DNA from: Betaproteobacteria bacterium
GTDB lineage: Bacteria; Pseudomonadota; Gammaproteobacteria; Burkholderiales; Burkholderiaceae_F
Direction: 5' to 3'
DNA: 64,000 nucleotides
Assembly (NCBI GenBank): GCA_016861185.1
Contig: BOKW01000001.1
Location: 372,001 to 436,000, forward strand
A program made the position numbers and the translations under genes. The number at the start of each line of letters is the position of its first letter. Position 1 is the first letter of the stretch. Shown one piece after another: positions 50,765 to 58,791 of the stretch. The notes below the pieces were generated by a model. The model made no database searches, was not told where the DNA came from, and saw only the letters and a list, made by a program, of their open reading frames with translations.

Positions 50765-52123
50765 TCAGGTCACCTCGATCAGCTTCAGCGGTCGCCCGAC
50801 CTTCAGGCGAAAGCGGCCGCGCCCGGTCTTCTCGATGCGCAGAAAGTCGCAGCGTTCGGCGAGCCGGCGCTGCAGCAGGATCAGCCGCGCTTCCAGGTTG
50901 TCGGCGATGTCCGGCAGCCGGATCGACGGGTCGACGCGCAGCTCGCGGTTGCTGAAGTCGGTGCGACCGCTGCCGGTGAAGTCGCGCACGAGCTTCCAGA
51001 AGATCGAACCGGCCACGCCCTTGATCAGGTAGTCGTCGCCGATGAACACGCTGTCGTTGACGCGATAGCGCCGTACGACGACAGGTTCGCCGACCGGCGC
51101 AGCGCCCGCCGCGGCATCGGTGCGCGCTGCGACCTCCTCGGCTTCCGCGCTGGCGTGCGCCTGCTGCAGCAGCGCGATCGACGCGCCGAGCTGCGTCGCG
51201 ACCGCCACCAGCGCGTCCTCGTCGTCGTAGCCGAAGCGCGAGTCCTCCGGGCTCTCCACGTACAGTACGCCGGCCACGGCCGCGTTGAGCACGATCGGCA
51301 CCGCGAGCTGGCTGCGCGACTCGGGCAGACCCGGCAGCGGGATTTCGGTTTCGATCTGGTTCGCCAGTCCGCCGGACAGTGCAGCGCTGCGCGCCGCGCG
51401 GCTGTAGGCGATGTCGGAAGTCATGTGCATGATGCGGATCGGCACGTTGTGCTGCGCGGCCACGCCGATCACGCCCTGCCCGACCGGGATCTCGGAGCCG
51501 ATGCCGGAGTCCGGGTAGCCGCGCGAGGCGACGGTGAACAGCCGGTCGCGCCGCGCGTCGAGCAGCAGCACCATCGCGTAGTCGATGCCGAAGTACGTCT
51601 GCAGCGCCGCGAGCGTGGCGTCGAGCAGCGCCGCCAGTTCGGTCTGCGCGGCCATCGTCTGCGTGACGCCGCGCAGCGCCGCGAGCGGGCTGCAGCGGCG
51701 CGGCGGCGCCGGCAGTTCGATCCCCGGCACGCGCTCGATCGACTGCACCTCGTAGACGTCCGCGCCGCGCAGCTTGAACACGCCGGCCATGCCCGTGTGC
51801 GACGCGATGCCGGCGAGCTTCGCCTTCATGCTTTCGAACAGCGGCCCGGACTCCTCGGTGCGCAGATAACGCAGCTTCAGCAGGTACTGCGCGGCCGTCT
51901 CGGGATGCGCGACCAGCACGGTCGCGTAGGGGTGCGCGAGGATGTTCTCGCGCGTCTTGTTGAAGAACTGGAACGACAGGGCGACGTGGCGCTGGTCGAC
52001 GTAGTGCACCTCCGACGCGTACGTCACGTTCGGCGTGCCGTCGGGCGCGCAGGTAGCGACCATCGCGGGAACCGAGCCTTCGAGGCACGGGCGGATCGAG
52101 TCGACCGTCAGCGCGTCGCTCAT
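50765..52123 (-). CDS. PNPOx-GAF-winged-helix three-domain protein
   Basis: A 452-residue cytosolic protein. Residues ~1-140 are a flavin-reductase/pyridoxamine-oxidase-like split barrel (SVPAMVATCAPDGTPNVTYA; FQFFNKTRENILAHPYATVL). Residues ~165-325 are a GAF sensor (TYFGIDYAMVLLLDARRDRL; LAVPIVLNAAVAGVLYVESP). The last ~95 residues (DYLIKGVAGSIFWKLVRDFT; RLPDIADNLEARLILLQRRL) look like a winged-helix DNA-binding domain. It overlaps by four bases the next upstream gene, another split barrel. It is probably a redox- or flavin-linked regulator. Confidence 0.8.
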   Translation of the reverse strand: MSDALTVDSIRPCLEGSVPAMVATCAPDGTPNVTYASEVHYVDQRHVALSFQFFNKTRENILAHPYATVLVAHPETAAQYLLKLRYLRTEESGPLFESMKAKLAGIASHTGMAGVFKLRGADVYEVQSIERVPGIELPAPPRRCSPLAALRGVTQTMAAQTELAALLDATLAALQTYFGIDYAMVLLLDARRDRLFTVASRGYPDSGIGSEIPVGQGVIGVAAQHNVPIRIMHMTSDIAYSRAARSAALSGGLANQIETEIPLPGLPESRSQLAVPIVLNAAVAGVLYVESPEDSRFGYDDEDALVAVATQLGASIALLQQAHASAEAEEVAARTDAAAGAAPVGEPVVVRRYRVNDSVFIGDDYLIKGVAGSIFWKLVRDFTGSGRTDFSNRELRVDPSIRLPDIADNLEARLILLQRRLAERCDFLRIEKTGRGRFRLKVGRPLKLIEVT

Positions 52124-52611
52124 GGCTGCTGCGCCGGTTCGAGCCGCGCACCCGCCTTCGGCCCCGGCGTCTGCACGAAGCCCGCCGTCGGCGTGAAGCG
52201 GACCGCGACCGTTTCGCCCTGGCCGTAGCCGACGTAGGCGTGGCCCTCTTCCTTCGTATAGCCGATCGAGACGATATCGGCGACGAAACCCTCCACGTCC
52301 GCTTCGACGTGGGCTGCTTCCTCGGGCTTGATCGGGTCGATCACCGGGTCGCGGCCCTTCAGTTGCAGCGCGCGGTGCGTGCTGGGCCGCGTGAAGATCG
52401 CCGCGAGCACGCCGCTCGCTTCGATGTCGCGCAGGACCTGCGCGGCTTTCGTCGTCGACACGTAGACGGTCACGCGGCGCCGGTCGGGCGACACGCGGCA
52501 GGCCAGCGCCTTGGCCACCGATGGCAGGTTGTTCGCGTCGCGCGACGCGATCGAGATCGACAGGCCGCTCTGAAGGAAGGCGGCATCGTCCTCGTTCAGC
52601 AGGTAGCTCAT
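52120..52611 (-). CDS. Pyridoxamine 5'-phosphate oxidase-like split-barrel protein
   Basis: A 163-residue protein of the PNPOx/FMN-binding split-barrel superfamily (SGLSISIASRDANNLPSVAK, RRRVTVYVSTTKAAQVLRDI, GVLAAIFTRPSTHRALQLKG). FMN or heme may bind; a biosynthetic PNPOx role is unlikely because the family motifs are missing. Its ATGA overlap with the three-domain gene suggests that the pair works together. Confidence 0.82.
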   Translation of the reverse strand: MSYLLNEDDAAFLQSGLSISIASRDANNLPSVAKALACRVSPDRRRVTVYVSTTKAAQVLRDIEASGVLAAIFTRPSTHRALQLKGRDPVIDPIKPEEAAHVEADVEGFVADIVSIGYTKEEGHAYVGYGQGETVAVRFTPTAGFVQTPGPKAGARLEPAQQP

Positions 52612-52638
52612 CGCCGTGCTCGCTGCGGGACGCGCATC

Positions 52639-53076
52639 TTACTGCCCGACCCGCTCCGGCGGCGGCTTCTTGCGCGACACGCGTTCGGCGAAGCGCGCTG
52701 CGTCGATCACCACGCGCTCGTGCGTGCCTTCCGAGATCAGGTCGTGGCCGTCGTGCGCGGTCGCGCGAAAGGTCACACGGCGGCCGTCGACCGCGATCAC
52801 TTCGCAGTCGACCGTCACCGTCAGCCCGGGCGGCGTGGCCGCCAGGTGCGAGAAGTTCACGTGCGTACCGAGCGACTGTTCGCGCGGCCAATCCAGGTAC
52901 GGCTTGATCGCGAGCTGGCACGCGCCTTCGATCAGCCCGATCATGAAACCGGTGGCGAAAACCTCGGGCATCTCGCGGAACTCGGCGAACTCCGGGTACA
53001 GGTTCGGCACGGTCTTGTCGTCGGGGACCGTGTATTGGAACCGGTAACGGATGCCGGGCTTCAGCTCTGGGCTCAT
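52639..53076 (-). CDS. Thioesterase-superfamily (FlK-like) hot-dog protein
   Basis: A 145-residue hot-dog-fold protein. FATGFMIGLIEGACQLAIKP and GTHVNFSHLAATPPGLTVTV resemble the FlK/acyl-CoA thioesterase family, with catalytic-like Thr/Glu/His positions (GTHVNFSHLA). The C-terminus is basic. It is first in the group with the two split-barrel genes and divergent from the DMT carrier, sharing an ~80-base promoter gap. Confidence 0.8.
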   Translation of the reverse strand: MSPELKPGIRYRFQYTVPDDKTVPNLYPEFAEFREMPEVFATGFMIGLIEGACQLAIKPYLDWPREQSLGTHVNFSHLAATPPGLTVTVDCEVIAVDGRRVTFRATAHDGHDLISEGTHERVVIDAARFAERVSRKKPPPERVGQ

Positions 53077-53155
53077 CGGTTCGCGGCAGTCGCTCGCGGG
53101 TGGCTGCCGATTCTATGGAATCATCGGGGCGGTCCTCCCTCCGTCCGTCCGTTCG

Positions 53156-54046
53156 ATGTCCGCCCGGCAGCCGCTCGACTTCAACGCCTACGCCCTGATG
53201 GTCCTGCTGACGATGCTGTGGGGTCTGCAGCAGGTCGCGATCAAGCTCGCCGCGCACGGCGTGTCGCCGGTGATGCAGGGAGCGATCCGCTCGATCGTCG
53301 CGACCGCGCTGCTCGTCGGCTGGGCGCGCTGGCGCGGCATCGCGCTCGCGCAACGCGACGGCACGCTCGCGGCGGGCCTGGCGGCCGGGGCCCTGTTCGC
53401 CGGCGAGTTCTTCTTCATCTACTTCGGGCTCGGGCACACCGCCGCGTCGCGCATGGTCGTCTTCATCTACCTCGCGCCGGTGCTCACCGCGCTCGGGCTC
53501 GCGTGGTTCGTTCCCGGGGAGCGGCTGACCGCCGTGCAATGGGCCGGCGTGCTGCTTGCGTTCGCCGGCTTGGCCACCGCGTTCGCCGACGGTTTTTCCG
53601 CGCCGGGTCGCGCCACGCTGCTCGGCGACGCCTGCGGCGTGATCGCCGCCGCGCTGTGGGCGGCGACCACCGTGCTGATCCGTTCCACGAAGCTCGCGCA
53701 GGCGGCCGCGACCAAGACGCTCTTCTATCAGCTCGCGGTGTCGGCGCTGCTGCTGCCGTTCGCGTCGGTCGCGCTGCGCGAGTCGGGCATCGTCGTGCTC
53801 GACGGCATCACGCTCGCGAGCCTCGTGTTCCAGAGCGTGATCGTCGCCTTCGCCAGTTACCTCGCGTGGTTCTGGCTGCTGACGCGGTATCTGGCGGCGC
53901 GGCTCGCGGTGTTCTCCTTCCTCGCACCGCTGTTCGGCGTCGCGTTCGGCGTGCTGATCCTCGGCGAGCGCCTGAGCTCGTCGTTCGCGATCGCAGCCCT
54001 GCTGGTCGGCGCCGGCATCGCGCTGGTGAACCTGCGGCGCGCATAG
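53156..54046 (+). CDS. EamA/DMT-family permease
   Basis: A 296-residue ten-segment inner-membrane carrier with two EamA repeats (LMVLLTMLWGLQQVAIKLAA and GDACGVIAAALWAATTVLIR). Members export metabolites such as amino acids; the substrate is unknown. ATG 53156 is the first start matching the family. Confidence 0.88.
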   Translation: MSARQPLDFNAYALMVLLTMLWGLQQVAIKLAAHGVSPVMQGAIRSIVATALLVGWARWRGIALAQRDGTLAAGLAAGALFAGEFFFIYFGLGHTAASRMVVFIYLAPVLTALGLAWFVPGERLTAVQWAGVLLAFAGLATAFADGFSAPGRATLLGDACGVIAAALWAATTVLIRSTKLAQAAATKTLFYQLAVSALLLPFASVALRESGIVVLDGITLASLVFQSVIVAFASYLAWFWLLTRYLAARLAVFSFLAPLFGVAFGVLILGERLSSSFAIAALLVGAGIALVNLRRA

Positions 54047-54059
54047 CGTTCGAAGCGGC

Positions 54060-54956
54060 ATGGACCGCCGATCGTTCGTCGCCGCCGCGTCCGCGCTGCT
54101 GACGGCGCCTTCGCTGCGCGCGCAGCCGGCGACTCTGACGCGCGCGATCCCGCGCACGGGCGAGCGGCTTCCCGCCGTCGGCATGGGTACGTGGCTGACC
54201 TTCGATGTCGGCGAAGCGCCGGCCGAACGGGCGCAACGCCGCCGCGTGCTCGAGGAGTTCTTCGCCGCCGGCGGCGGCATGATCGACTCGTCGCCGATGT
54301 ACGGCCGCGCCGAGAAGGTCGTCGGCGACCTGCTGCAGCAGGTGCCGCACGCGGGCAAGCTCTTCTCCGCGACCAAGGTGTGGACCGCGTTCGACCGCGT
54401 CGGCCGCGCGCAGATGAACGACTCGCTGAAGCTGTGGGGGCTCGCGCGCTTCGACCTGCAGCAGATCCACAACCTGCTGAACTGGCGCGGCCACGTCAAG
54501 TCGCTGCGCGAGTGGAAGGGCGAGGGGCGCGTGCGCTACATCGGCGTCACGACCTCGCACGGCCGCGCGCACGACGAGCTGGAAGCGATACTGAGGCGCG
54601 AGCCTTTCGACTTCGTGCAGTTCACCTACAGCCTCGCCGACCGCAGCGTCGAGCAGCGGCTGCTGCCGCTCGCGGCCGAGCGCGGCATCGCGGTGATCGC
54701 CAACCGTCCGTTCGACGGCGGCGCGCTGCTCGACCGGCTGCAGCACAGGAAGCTTCCGCCGTGGGCGCGCGAGATCGACTGCGCCAACTGGGCGCAGCTC
54801 TGCCTGAAGTGGATCGTCGCGCACCCGGCCGTCACCTGCGCGATTCCGGCGACGACGAATCCCGCGCACATGGCCGAGAACATGGGCGCGCTGCGCGGCC
54901 GGCAGCCCGACGCCGGCATGCGCCGGCGGATGCTGGAGTACGTCGAGCGCGCTTAA
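54060..54956 (+). CDS. Aldo/keto reductase with exported, Tat-like N-terminus
   Basis: A 298-residue aldo/keto reductase. The tetrad is conserved: Asp76, Tyr81 (MIDSSPMYG), Lys106 (SATKVW), His137 (QQIHNLL). The N-terminus (MDRRSFVAAASALLTAPSLR) is a twin-arginine-like signal ending SLRAQ, so the folded enzyme is probably sent to the periplasm, which is unusual for an NADPH enzyme. It starts 13 bases after the DMT gene. Confidence 0.88.
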   Translation: MDRRSFVAAASALLTAPSLRAQPATLTRAIPRTGERLPAVGMGTWLTFDVGEAPAERAQRRRVLEEFFAAGGGMIDSSPMYGRAEKVVGDLLQQVPHAGKLFSATKVWTAFDRVGRAQMNDSLKLWGLARFDLQQIHNLLNWRGHVKSLREWKGEGRVRYIGVTTSHGRAHDELEAILRREPFDFVQFTYSLADRSVEQRLLPLAAERGIAVIANRPFDGGALLDRLQHRKLPPWAREIDCANWAQLCLKWIVAHPAVTCAIPATTNPAHMAENMGALRGRQPDAGMRRRMLEYVERA

Positions 54957-55063
54957 GCGCGCTGCGTCGCGGGTGCCCGGGCCGTCCGGCGTATCCCCCC
55001 TCGCCGCGTGTCCCGCCCCATCCGCGCGCTTGCGCCGAGGCGCGCGCACGGCATCATTCGGGC

Positions 55064-55618
55064 ATGCTCAACGTCCCCAATGCCATCACGGTCGCGCGCA
55101 TCCTGCTGGTGCCGTGGATCGCGTGGTTCACGCACGAGCGCGACTACGAATCGGCGCTGTGGCTGTTCATGGCGGCCGCGGCGAGCGATCTGGTCGACGG
55201 GCTGATCGCGCGCCGCTTCAACCTGCGCACGCGCTTTGGCGCGATCGCCGATCCGCTCGCCGACAAGATGGCGATGCTGACTGTGACGCTGCTGCTCGCC
55301 TGGCAGGGCTGGCTGCCGTGGTGGCTCGCCGCCGCGATCGTCGGGCGCGACCTCGTGATCGTCGGCGGCGCGGTCGCCTATCACCTGCTGGTCGGGCAGC
55401 TCGAGATCGCGCCGACCTGGCTGTCGAAGATCAACACGGTGCTCGAGTTCGCGCTGCTTGCCACCCTGCTCGCCACCGGCGCCGGCTACTTCAACGGCGA
55501 ACCCTGGCTGCCCGTGCTGATGTGGATCGTGCTCGCGACGGTGCTCGCCTCCGGCGCACAGTACGTGTGGATCTGGGGGAGCAAGGCCGCGGCGCGGGCG
55601 GGGCGGCGCACGACGTGA
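55064..55618 (+). CDS. CDP-alcohol phosphatidyltransferase
   Basis: A 184-residue membrane enzyme of phospholipid synthesis. The family motif D-G-x2-A-R-x8-G-x3-D-x3-D is present in DLVDGLIARRFNLRTRFGAI, then ADPLADK. It has about five to six hydrophobic segments. The alcohol acceptor could be glycerol-3-phosphate (PgsA-like) or another; the N-terminus NVPNAITVARILLVPWIAWF is PgsA/cardiolipin-synthase-like. ATG 55064 begins the conserved sequence. Confidence 0.9.
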   Translation: MLNVPNAITVARILLVPWIAWFTHERDYESALWLFMAAAASDLVDGLIARRFNLRTRFGAIADPLADKMAMLTVTLLLAWQGWLPWWLAAAIVGRDLVIVGGAVAYHLLVGQLEIAPTWLSKINTVLEFALLATLLATGAGYFNGEPWLPVLMWIVLATVLASGAQYVWIWGSKAAARAGRRTT

Positions 55619-55633
55619 GCGGGGCGTCTACGT

Positions 55634-56206
55634 CTACCGCAATTCCGCCGGCAAGGTTCCCGCCGCCTTGCGCCGCTCGTACTCGGCGTCCAGTTCCGCG
55701 TCGGTCTTGTAGTGCGGCACCTTGAACAGGTACCGCTTGTAGTTCTGGATCCGGTGCGGCACGTCCTTCGTTTCCTCTTCCCAGTACCTGTCGCCGAGCG
55801 CGACGTTGTTCTTCGCGTCGAGCAGCCAGCCGCGCTTCGAGCGCTCGCTGCCGAACAGGTAAAGCCGGCCGTCGTAGATCGTGAAGACGTTCGCGCCGAT
55901 GTTGGCCTTCAGCGCGTACGGCGCGCCGCTCGCGCAGAAGCCGGTGTAGGCGGGCTCGTAGCGCGCGGGGTTCTTCAGGAACTCCGCGCGGTGTTCGGCC
56001 GAGGCGAAGCGGTAAGTGACGCCGTTGTGCTCGGCCTTGATGTCCGGGCTGCCTTTGACCGGTTTGCCCTGCGTGAAGTACGCGACCGGATCGTTCCCGC
56101 GCAACATCAGCTTCGCGTCAGTGCCGTCGCTGATCGTGTTCTTCACGGTGCCGCAGCCGGCGAGCAGCGCGGCGGCGGAGATCAGGATCAGGCCAAGCGC
56201 GTGCAT
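55634..56206 (-). CDS. YHS-domain lipoprotein
   Basis: A 190-residue preprotein with lipobox LLAGC (Cys 18). The YHS-like domain reads LRGNDPVAYFTQGKPVKGSP, YRFASAEHRAEFLKNPARYE, then PAYTGFCASG, a motif associated with metal (copper or heavy metal) sensing. A C-terminal helix (KTDAELDAEYERRKAAG) follows. The start ATG is the first to give a signal peptide. The frame is open further upstream, but that stretch overlaps the decayed hmgL fragment. Confidence 0.86.
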   Translation of the reverse strand: MHALGLILISAAALLAGCGTVKNTISDGTDAKLMLRGNDPVAYFTQGKPVKGSPDIKAEHNGVTYRFASAEHRAEFLKNPARYEPAYTGFCASGAPYALKANIGANVFTIYDGRLYLFGSERSKRGWLLDAKNNVALGDRYWEEETKDVPHRIQNYKRYLFKVPHYKTDAELDAEYERRKAAGTLPAELR

Positions 56207-56274
56207 GACGGTTCTCCGGTTCGTTGCCCTCTGTGGTACGGAAAGCGGTGCAGTCCGGATGTCGAGCGGTCCGG

Positions 56275-56500
56275 CTACGCCGCCATTTTCGCCGCGATGG
56301 CGTGGGTCCGCGCCCCAACGGTCTTGCGGCTGAGCACGCGCCCGATCCGCCGGTCGGTCATGGCGCCTCCCGTGATCGACGCCGACCTCGATGTCCGAGC
56401 CCCGCAGCAGTGCAGCGGGCCTTCGGTGGCGATGACGCCGCGTCCAGCCGACGCGCCGAGGGTTCACGCGGTCGGAAAGCGGGCCTCCAGGTCCGGGATT
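56275..56500 (-). pseudogene. Decayed 3' fragment of an HMG-CoA lyase gene
   Basis: Read on the minus strand, the last codons before a TAG (56275-56277) give GRVLSRKTVGARTHAIAAKMAA, against SGVLGRKAFARAGNAIAVKMAA at the end of the intact gene (60486-61397): 11 of 22 identical without gaps. Upstream, VIATE matches NVATE, and in a shifted frame SDIEVGVDHGR matches LGIETGIDLGK. The DNA is alignable, with small indels that break the frame, to roughly base 56500. This is a non-functional remnant; the boundary at the high end is approximate. Confidence 0.65.
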
Positions 56501-57273
56501 CGACTGACTGACCGGGCCGCTGAGCGATCTCGGCTCCGTCCGCGATGGCTCACGTGCCGTCCGGCGTCAAGTTTTGACTTCGGGCCGGCGTGGGAATAGT
56601 TTCCTTACGACGCTGATTCGGCTCCATCTGCGCTGACACGCGCAGGGGTCGTTTTGCGCCCTGCCGCGCCGCGCAGCACTCGGCGCTCGAGTTCGTCATG
56701 CCTGCGAAACAGCGACTTCGGGCTTTGAAGGGTGGATCCGGAACGAGCGCACGCGGCCCACGGCCGCCGGGGCCGGTCGCCGCCTGCGGCAACGGCCCGA
56801 ACGATGCCGAGGACTGGACGGCCAGGGGCCCTGCCGGTCCGGCGGGTGCCGGCGGCGCCGGCGAGACGGGGCCGGCCGCGCGCATGGCGGTCGTCGTTTG
56901 CGCGGGCGGCATCGATGCTGCGAGCCTCGCAGAGCACCTCGCGGGTACCAGCGGAGGTGCTGCGTCGGTGACGCTGGTGTCGGTCGATCGGTTCATTGCC
57001 GAGGGATCCGGCGGCCGGGCGCCGATCGACTATGCGGCGACGAGCGCGCGAATCTGGTCGCACCTCGGGCGACGCGACGGGACTCCTGCCGGGCAACCGG
57101 GCGGCGCCTGCATCAACGCCAGCGCCGGTTGCGAGGACAGCTGCAATCTGCCCGTCGTCGATGCCGAGGCGACCGTATCGAGGCCGGACGGGCTTGCGGC
57201 GCGTCCGCACGCCCCGACGCCCGACGTCCGGTTTCGTCGGTCCAATGAGGCGCGCTCGATCGCGCGCGCAGCG
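56501..57273 (+). other. 770-base stretch without a confident gene
   Basis: A plus-strand frame in phase with the LuxR gene is open from ATG 56698. Its early part encodes a Gly/Pro/Ala-rich segment (GPAGPAGAGGAGETGPA) and its later part shows coding-like third positions, yet it has no ribosome-binding site and no recognised domain. TTGACT near 56575 could be a -35 element. It may be a leader, an N-terminal extension of the regulator, or non-coding. Confidence 0.35.
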
Positions 57274-57981
57274 ATGTCCGCACCGATCACGGTGCTCGTC
57301 GCGTCGGACCGTCCGGCGGTGCTCGCCCGTTTGCTTCCGCACGTAACGAGTCAGCGCGAATTCCGTGTGCTGGGCGAAGCCGTGGCGGATCCGACGCTGC
57401 TCCATTCCGCGCTGCAAGTGCATCGCCCCGGCGTGCTGTTGCTCGACCGCGCCCTGCTCGACCGCGCTGGCGGTACGGTGCTGCCGGCGATTCGCGCGAA
57501 GGCACCGGATGTGCGCGTGCTGCTGCTGGCCGACTCGATGGATGAGCAAGCAGTCGGCGAGATCCTGCGCAATCGACTCGACGGGTTCCTGCTCGCCGCG
57601 TGTCCGCCCGACGCGTTCGTGAAGGCGATTCGCGCGGTGAGCCGGGGCGAACTGTGGCTGCCGCGGGCCCTGCTCGCGAAGGCGGTGGCCGACCTGCTGC
57701 AGTCGACCGAGCGCACCGACCTTGCAGCAGAACCGGCGCAGTCCCCAGCGGACGCCACGGGAACGCTTACCCGACGCGAGCGCGAGATCGTCGATCTGCT
57801 GCGCCGGGGATTCACCAACAAGGAGATCGCGCGCGACCTCGGCGTCATGGAGGACACGGTCAAGAAGCACCTGCAAAGCGTGTTCGGCAAGCTCGGCGTA
57901 CGCCGTCGCGCGCTCGTCGTGCTGCGTCAGATCGCGGGGCAATCCCGTCTCGTTCGCGGCGCGCACGACTTTCCTCTTTAG
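57274..57981 (+). CDS. LuxR-family response regulator (NarL/FixJ type)
   Basis: A 235-residue regulator. The N-terminal ~120 residues are a receiver domain (ITVLVASDRPAVLARLLPHV; phospho-acceptor Asp in GVLLLDRALLD). The C-terminal LuxR helix-turn-helix reads LTRREREIVDLLRRGFTNKE, then IARDLGVMEDTVKKHLQSVF. No sensor kinase lies nearby, so it is an orphan. ATG 57274 starts the receiver, without a clear ribosome-binding site. It is the first intact gene after the hmgL remnant. Confidence 0.88.
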   Translation: MSAPITVLVASDRPAVLARLLPHVTSQREFRVLGEAVADPTLLHSALQVHRPGVLLLDRALLDRAGGTVLPAIRAKAPDVRVLLLADSMDEQAVGEILRNRLDGFLLAACPPDAFVKAIRAVSRGELWLPRALLAKAVADLLQSTERTDLAAEPAQSPADATGTLTRREREIVDLLRRGFTNKEIARDLGVMEDTVKKHLQSVFGKLGVRRRALVVLRQIAGQSRLVRGAHDFPL

Positions 57982-58185
57982 TGGAATACCGCCGCCCGCG
58001 CGCTTCTGGAATCTTGTGAAGGCCAAGCGCGGATCCCTGACAGGGTCCGCCGAGGTCGGGTTCCAGGTAGCACGCTAGACAGCGGCGCGAGCTGTCGGAT
58101 GCATCGGTCGGGAAGGTCCGCTCCGCCGCGGCCATGGCCGTCGGGGGTGCCCTCCAGGATCGGAATACGCCGAAGGGATTGAGAG

Positions 58186-58551
58186 ATGAAAAGACTGTAT
58201 TGGTTGGCGCCGGCTGCCCTGCTCGTTGGGGTGTCCACGGCTATGGCGGCGAGCATCAGCAACCTGAGCGGGCAGTCGTGCGGTGCGTTCACGGGCACTT
58301 GGCACTTTGTCAACAATCAAACCGGCGGCGCGGGCCCAGGCACGCTCACCGCGCTTTGGTCGTCGGGCAACAGCTGCAGCGTCAGCCCTTCGCAGGTGAA
58401 CCCGAACAACCAGCATTTCCTGTGCACGGCGTCGGGCACGCTAATCAGTGCCTCGACGAACCTGCCGGGCAAGCTCGTGCTGTCCGACTTCACTTGCGGG
58501 GACGTCAAGGAGCCGCCTCCGTGCGATCCGACGAAGGAGATCTGCAAGTAA
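58186..58551 (+). CDS. Small secreted Cys-containing protein, unrecognised
   Basis: A 121-residue preprotein. The signal peptide ends around AMA (residues 1-21). The ~100-residue mature part is beta-rich and Gly/Ser/Asn/Thr-rich with six cysteines (QSCGAFTGTW, GNSCSV, FLCTASG, DFTCGD, PPPCDP, EICK), probably three disulfides. No family is recognised. GAGAG is before ATG 58186. Composition is less GC-extreme than that of neighbours. It precedes the lysyl-oxidase-like gene on the same strand; an imperfect hairpin (58586-58617) lies between. Confidence 0.7.
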   Translation: MKRLYWLAPAALLVGVSTAMAASISNLSGQSCGAFTGTWHFVNNQTGGAGPGTLTALWSSGNSCSVSPSQVNPNNQHFLCTASGTLISASTNLPGKLVLSDFTCGDVKEPPPCDPTKEICK

Positions 58552-58791
58552 CCGGCGTCCGACACGGACACGGATTGCTTGCAGGGCGACAGTGCGGACC
58601 GCACGGCCCCCTGTCGCAATCGCCGGGCGCCGGAGAGAACTCCAGCCCGGCGATGTCTCTTGGTTTGCTGAACAACCGGCAGCGTTGGCGCCACGCTTTC
58701 GCGCAATCGCCGCTGCGGGATCGCCCCCGAGCGGCGCCGCGGCCGCGACGTTGACGACCAACGCCTGTCGATGATCTGGAGAACCGCGCCG

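Noticed and set aside
50765..54499. A 1,244-codon minus-strand frame reading through the PNPOx-GAF gene far upstream
   Set aside because: Only the part from 52123 down has homology; the rest is antisense to, or out of frame with, the split-barrel, thioesterase, DMT and aldo/keto genes.
58586..58617. Imperfect hairpin between the secreted Cys protein and the LOX gene as a terminator
   Set aside because: Arms GCGACAG/CTGTCGC enclose an asymmetric bulge and there is no T-run; too weak to call.
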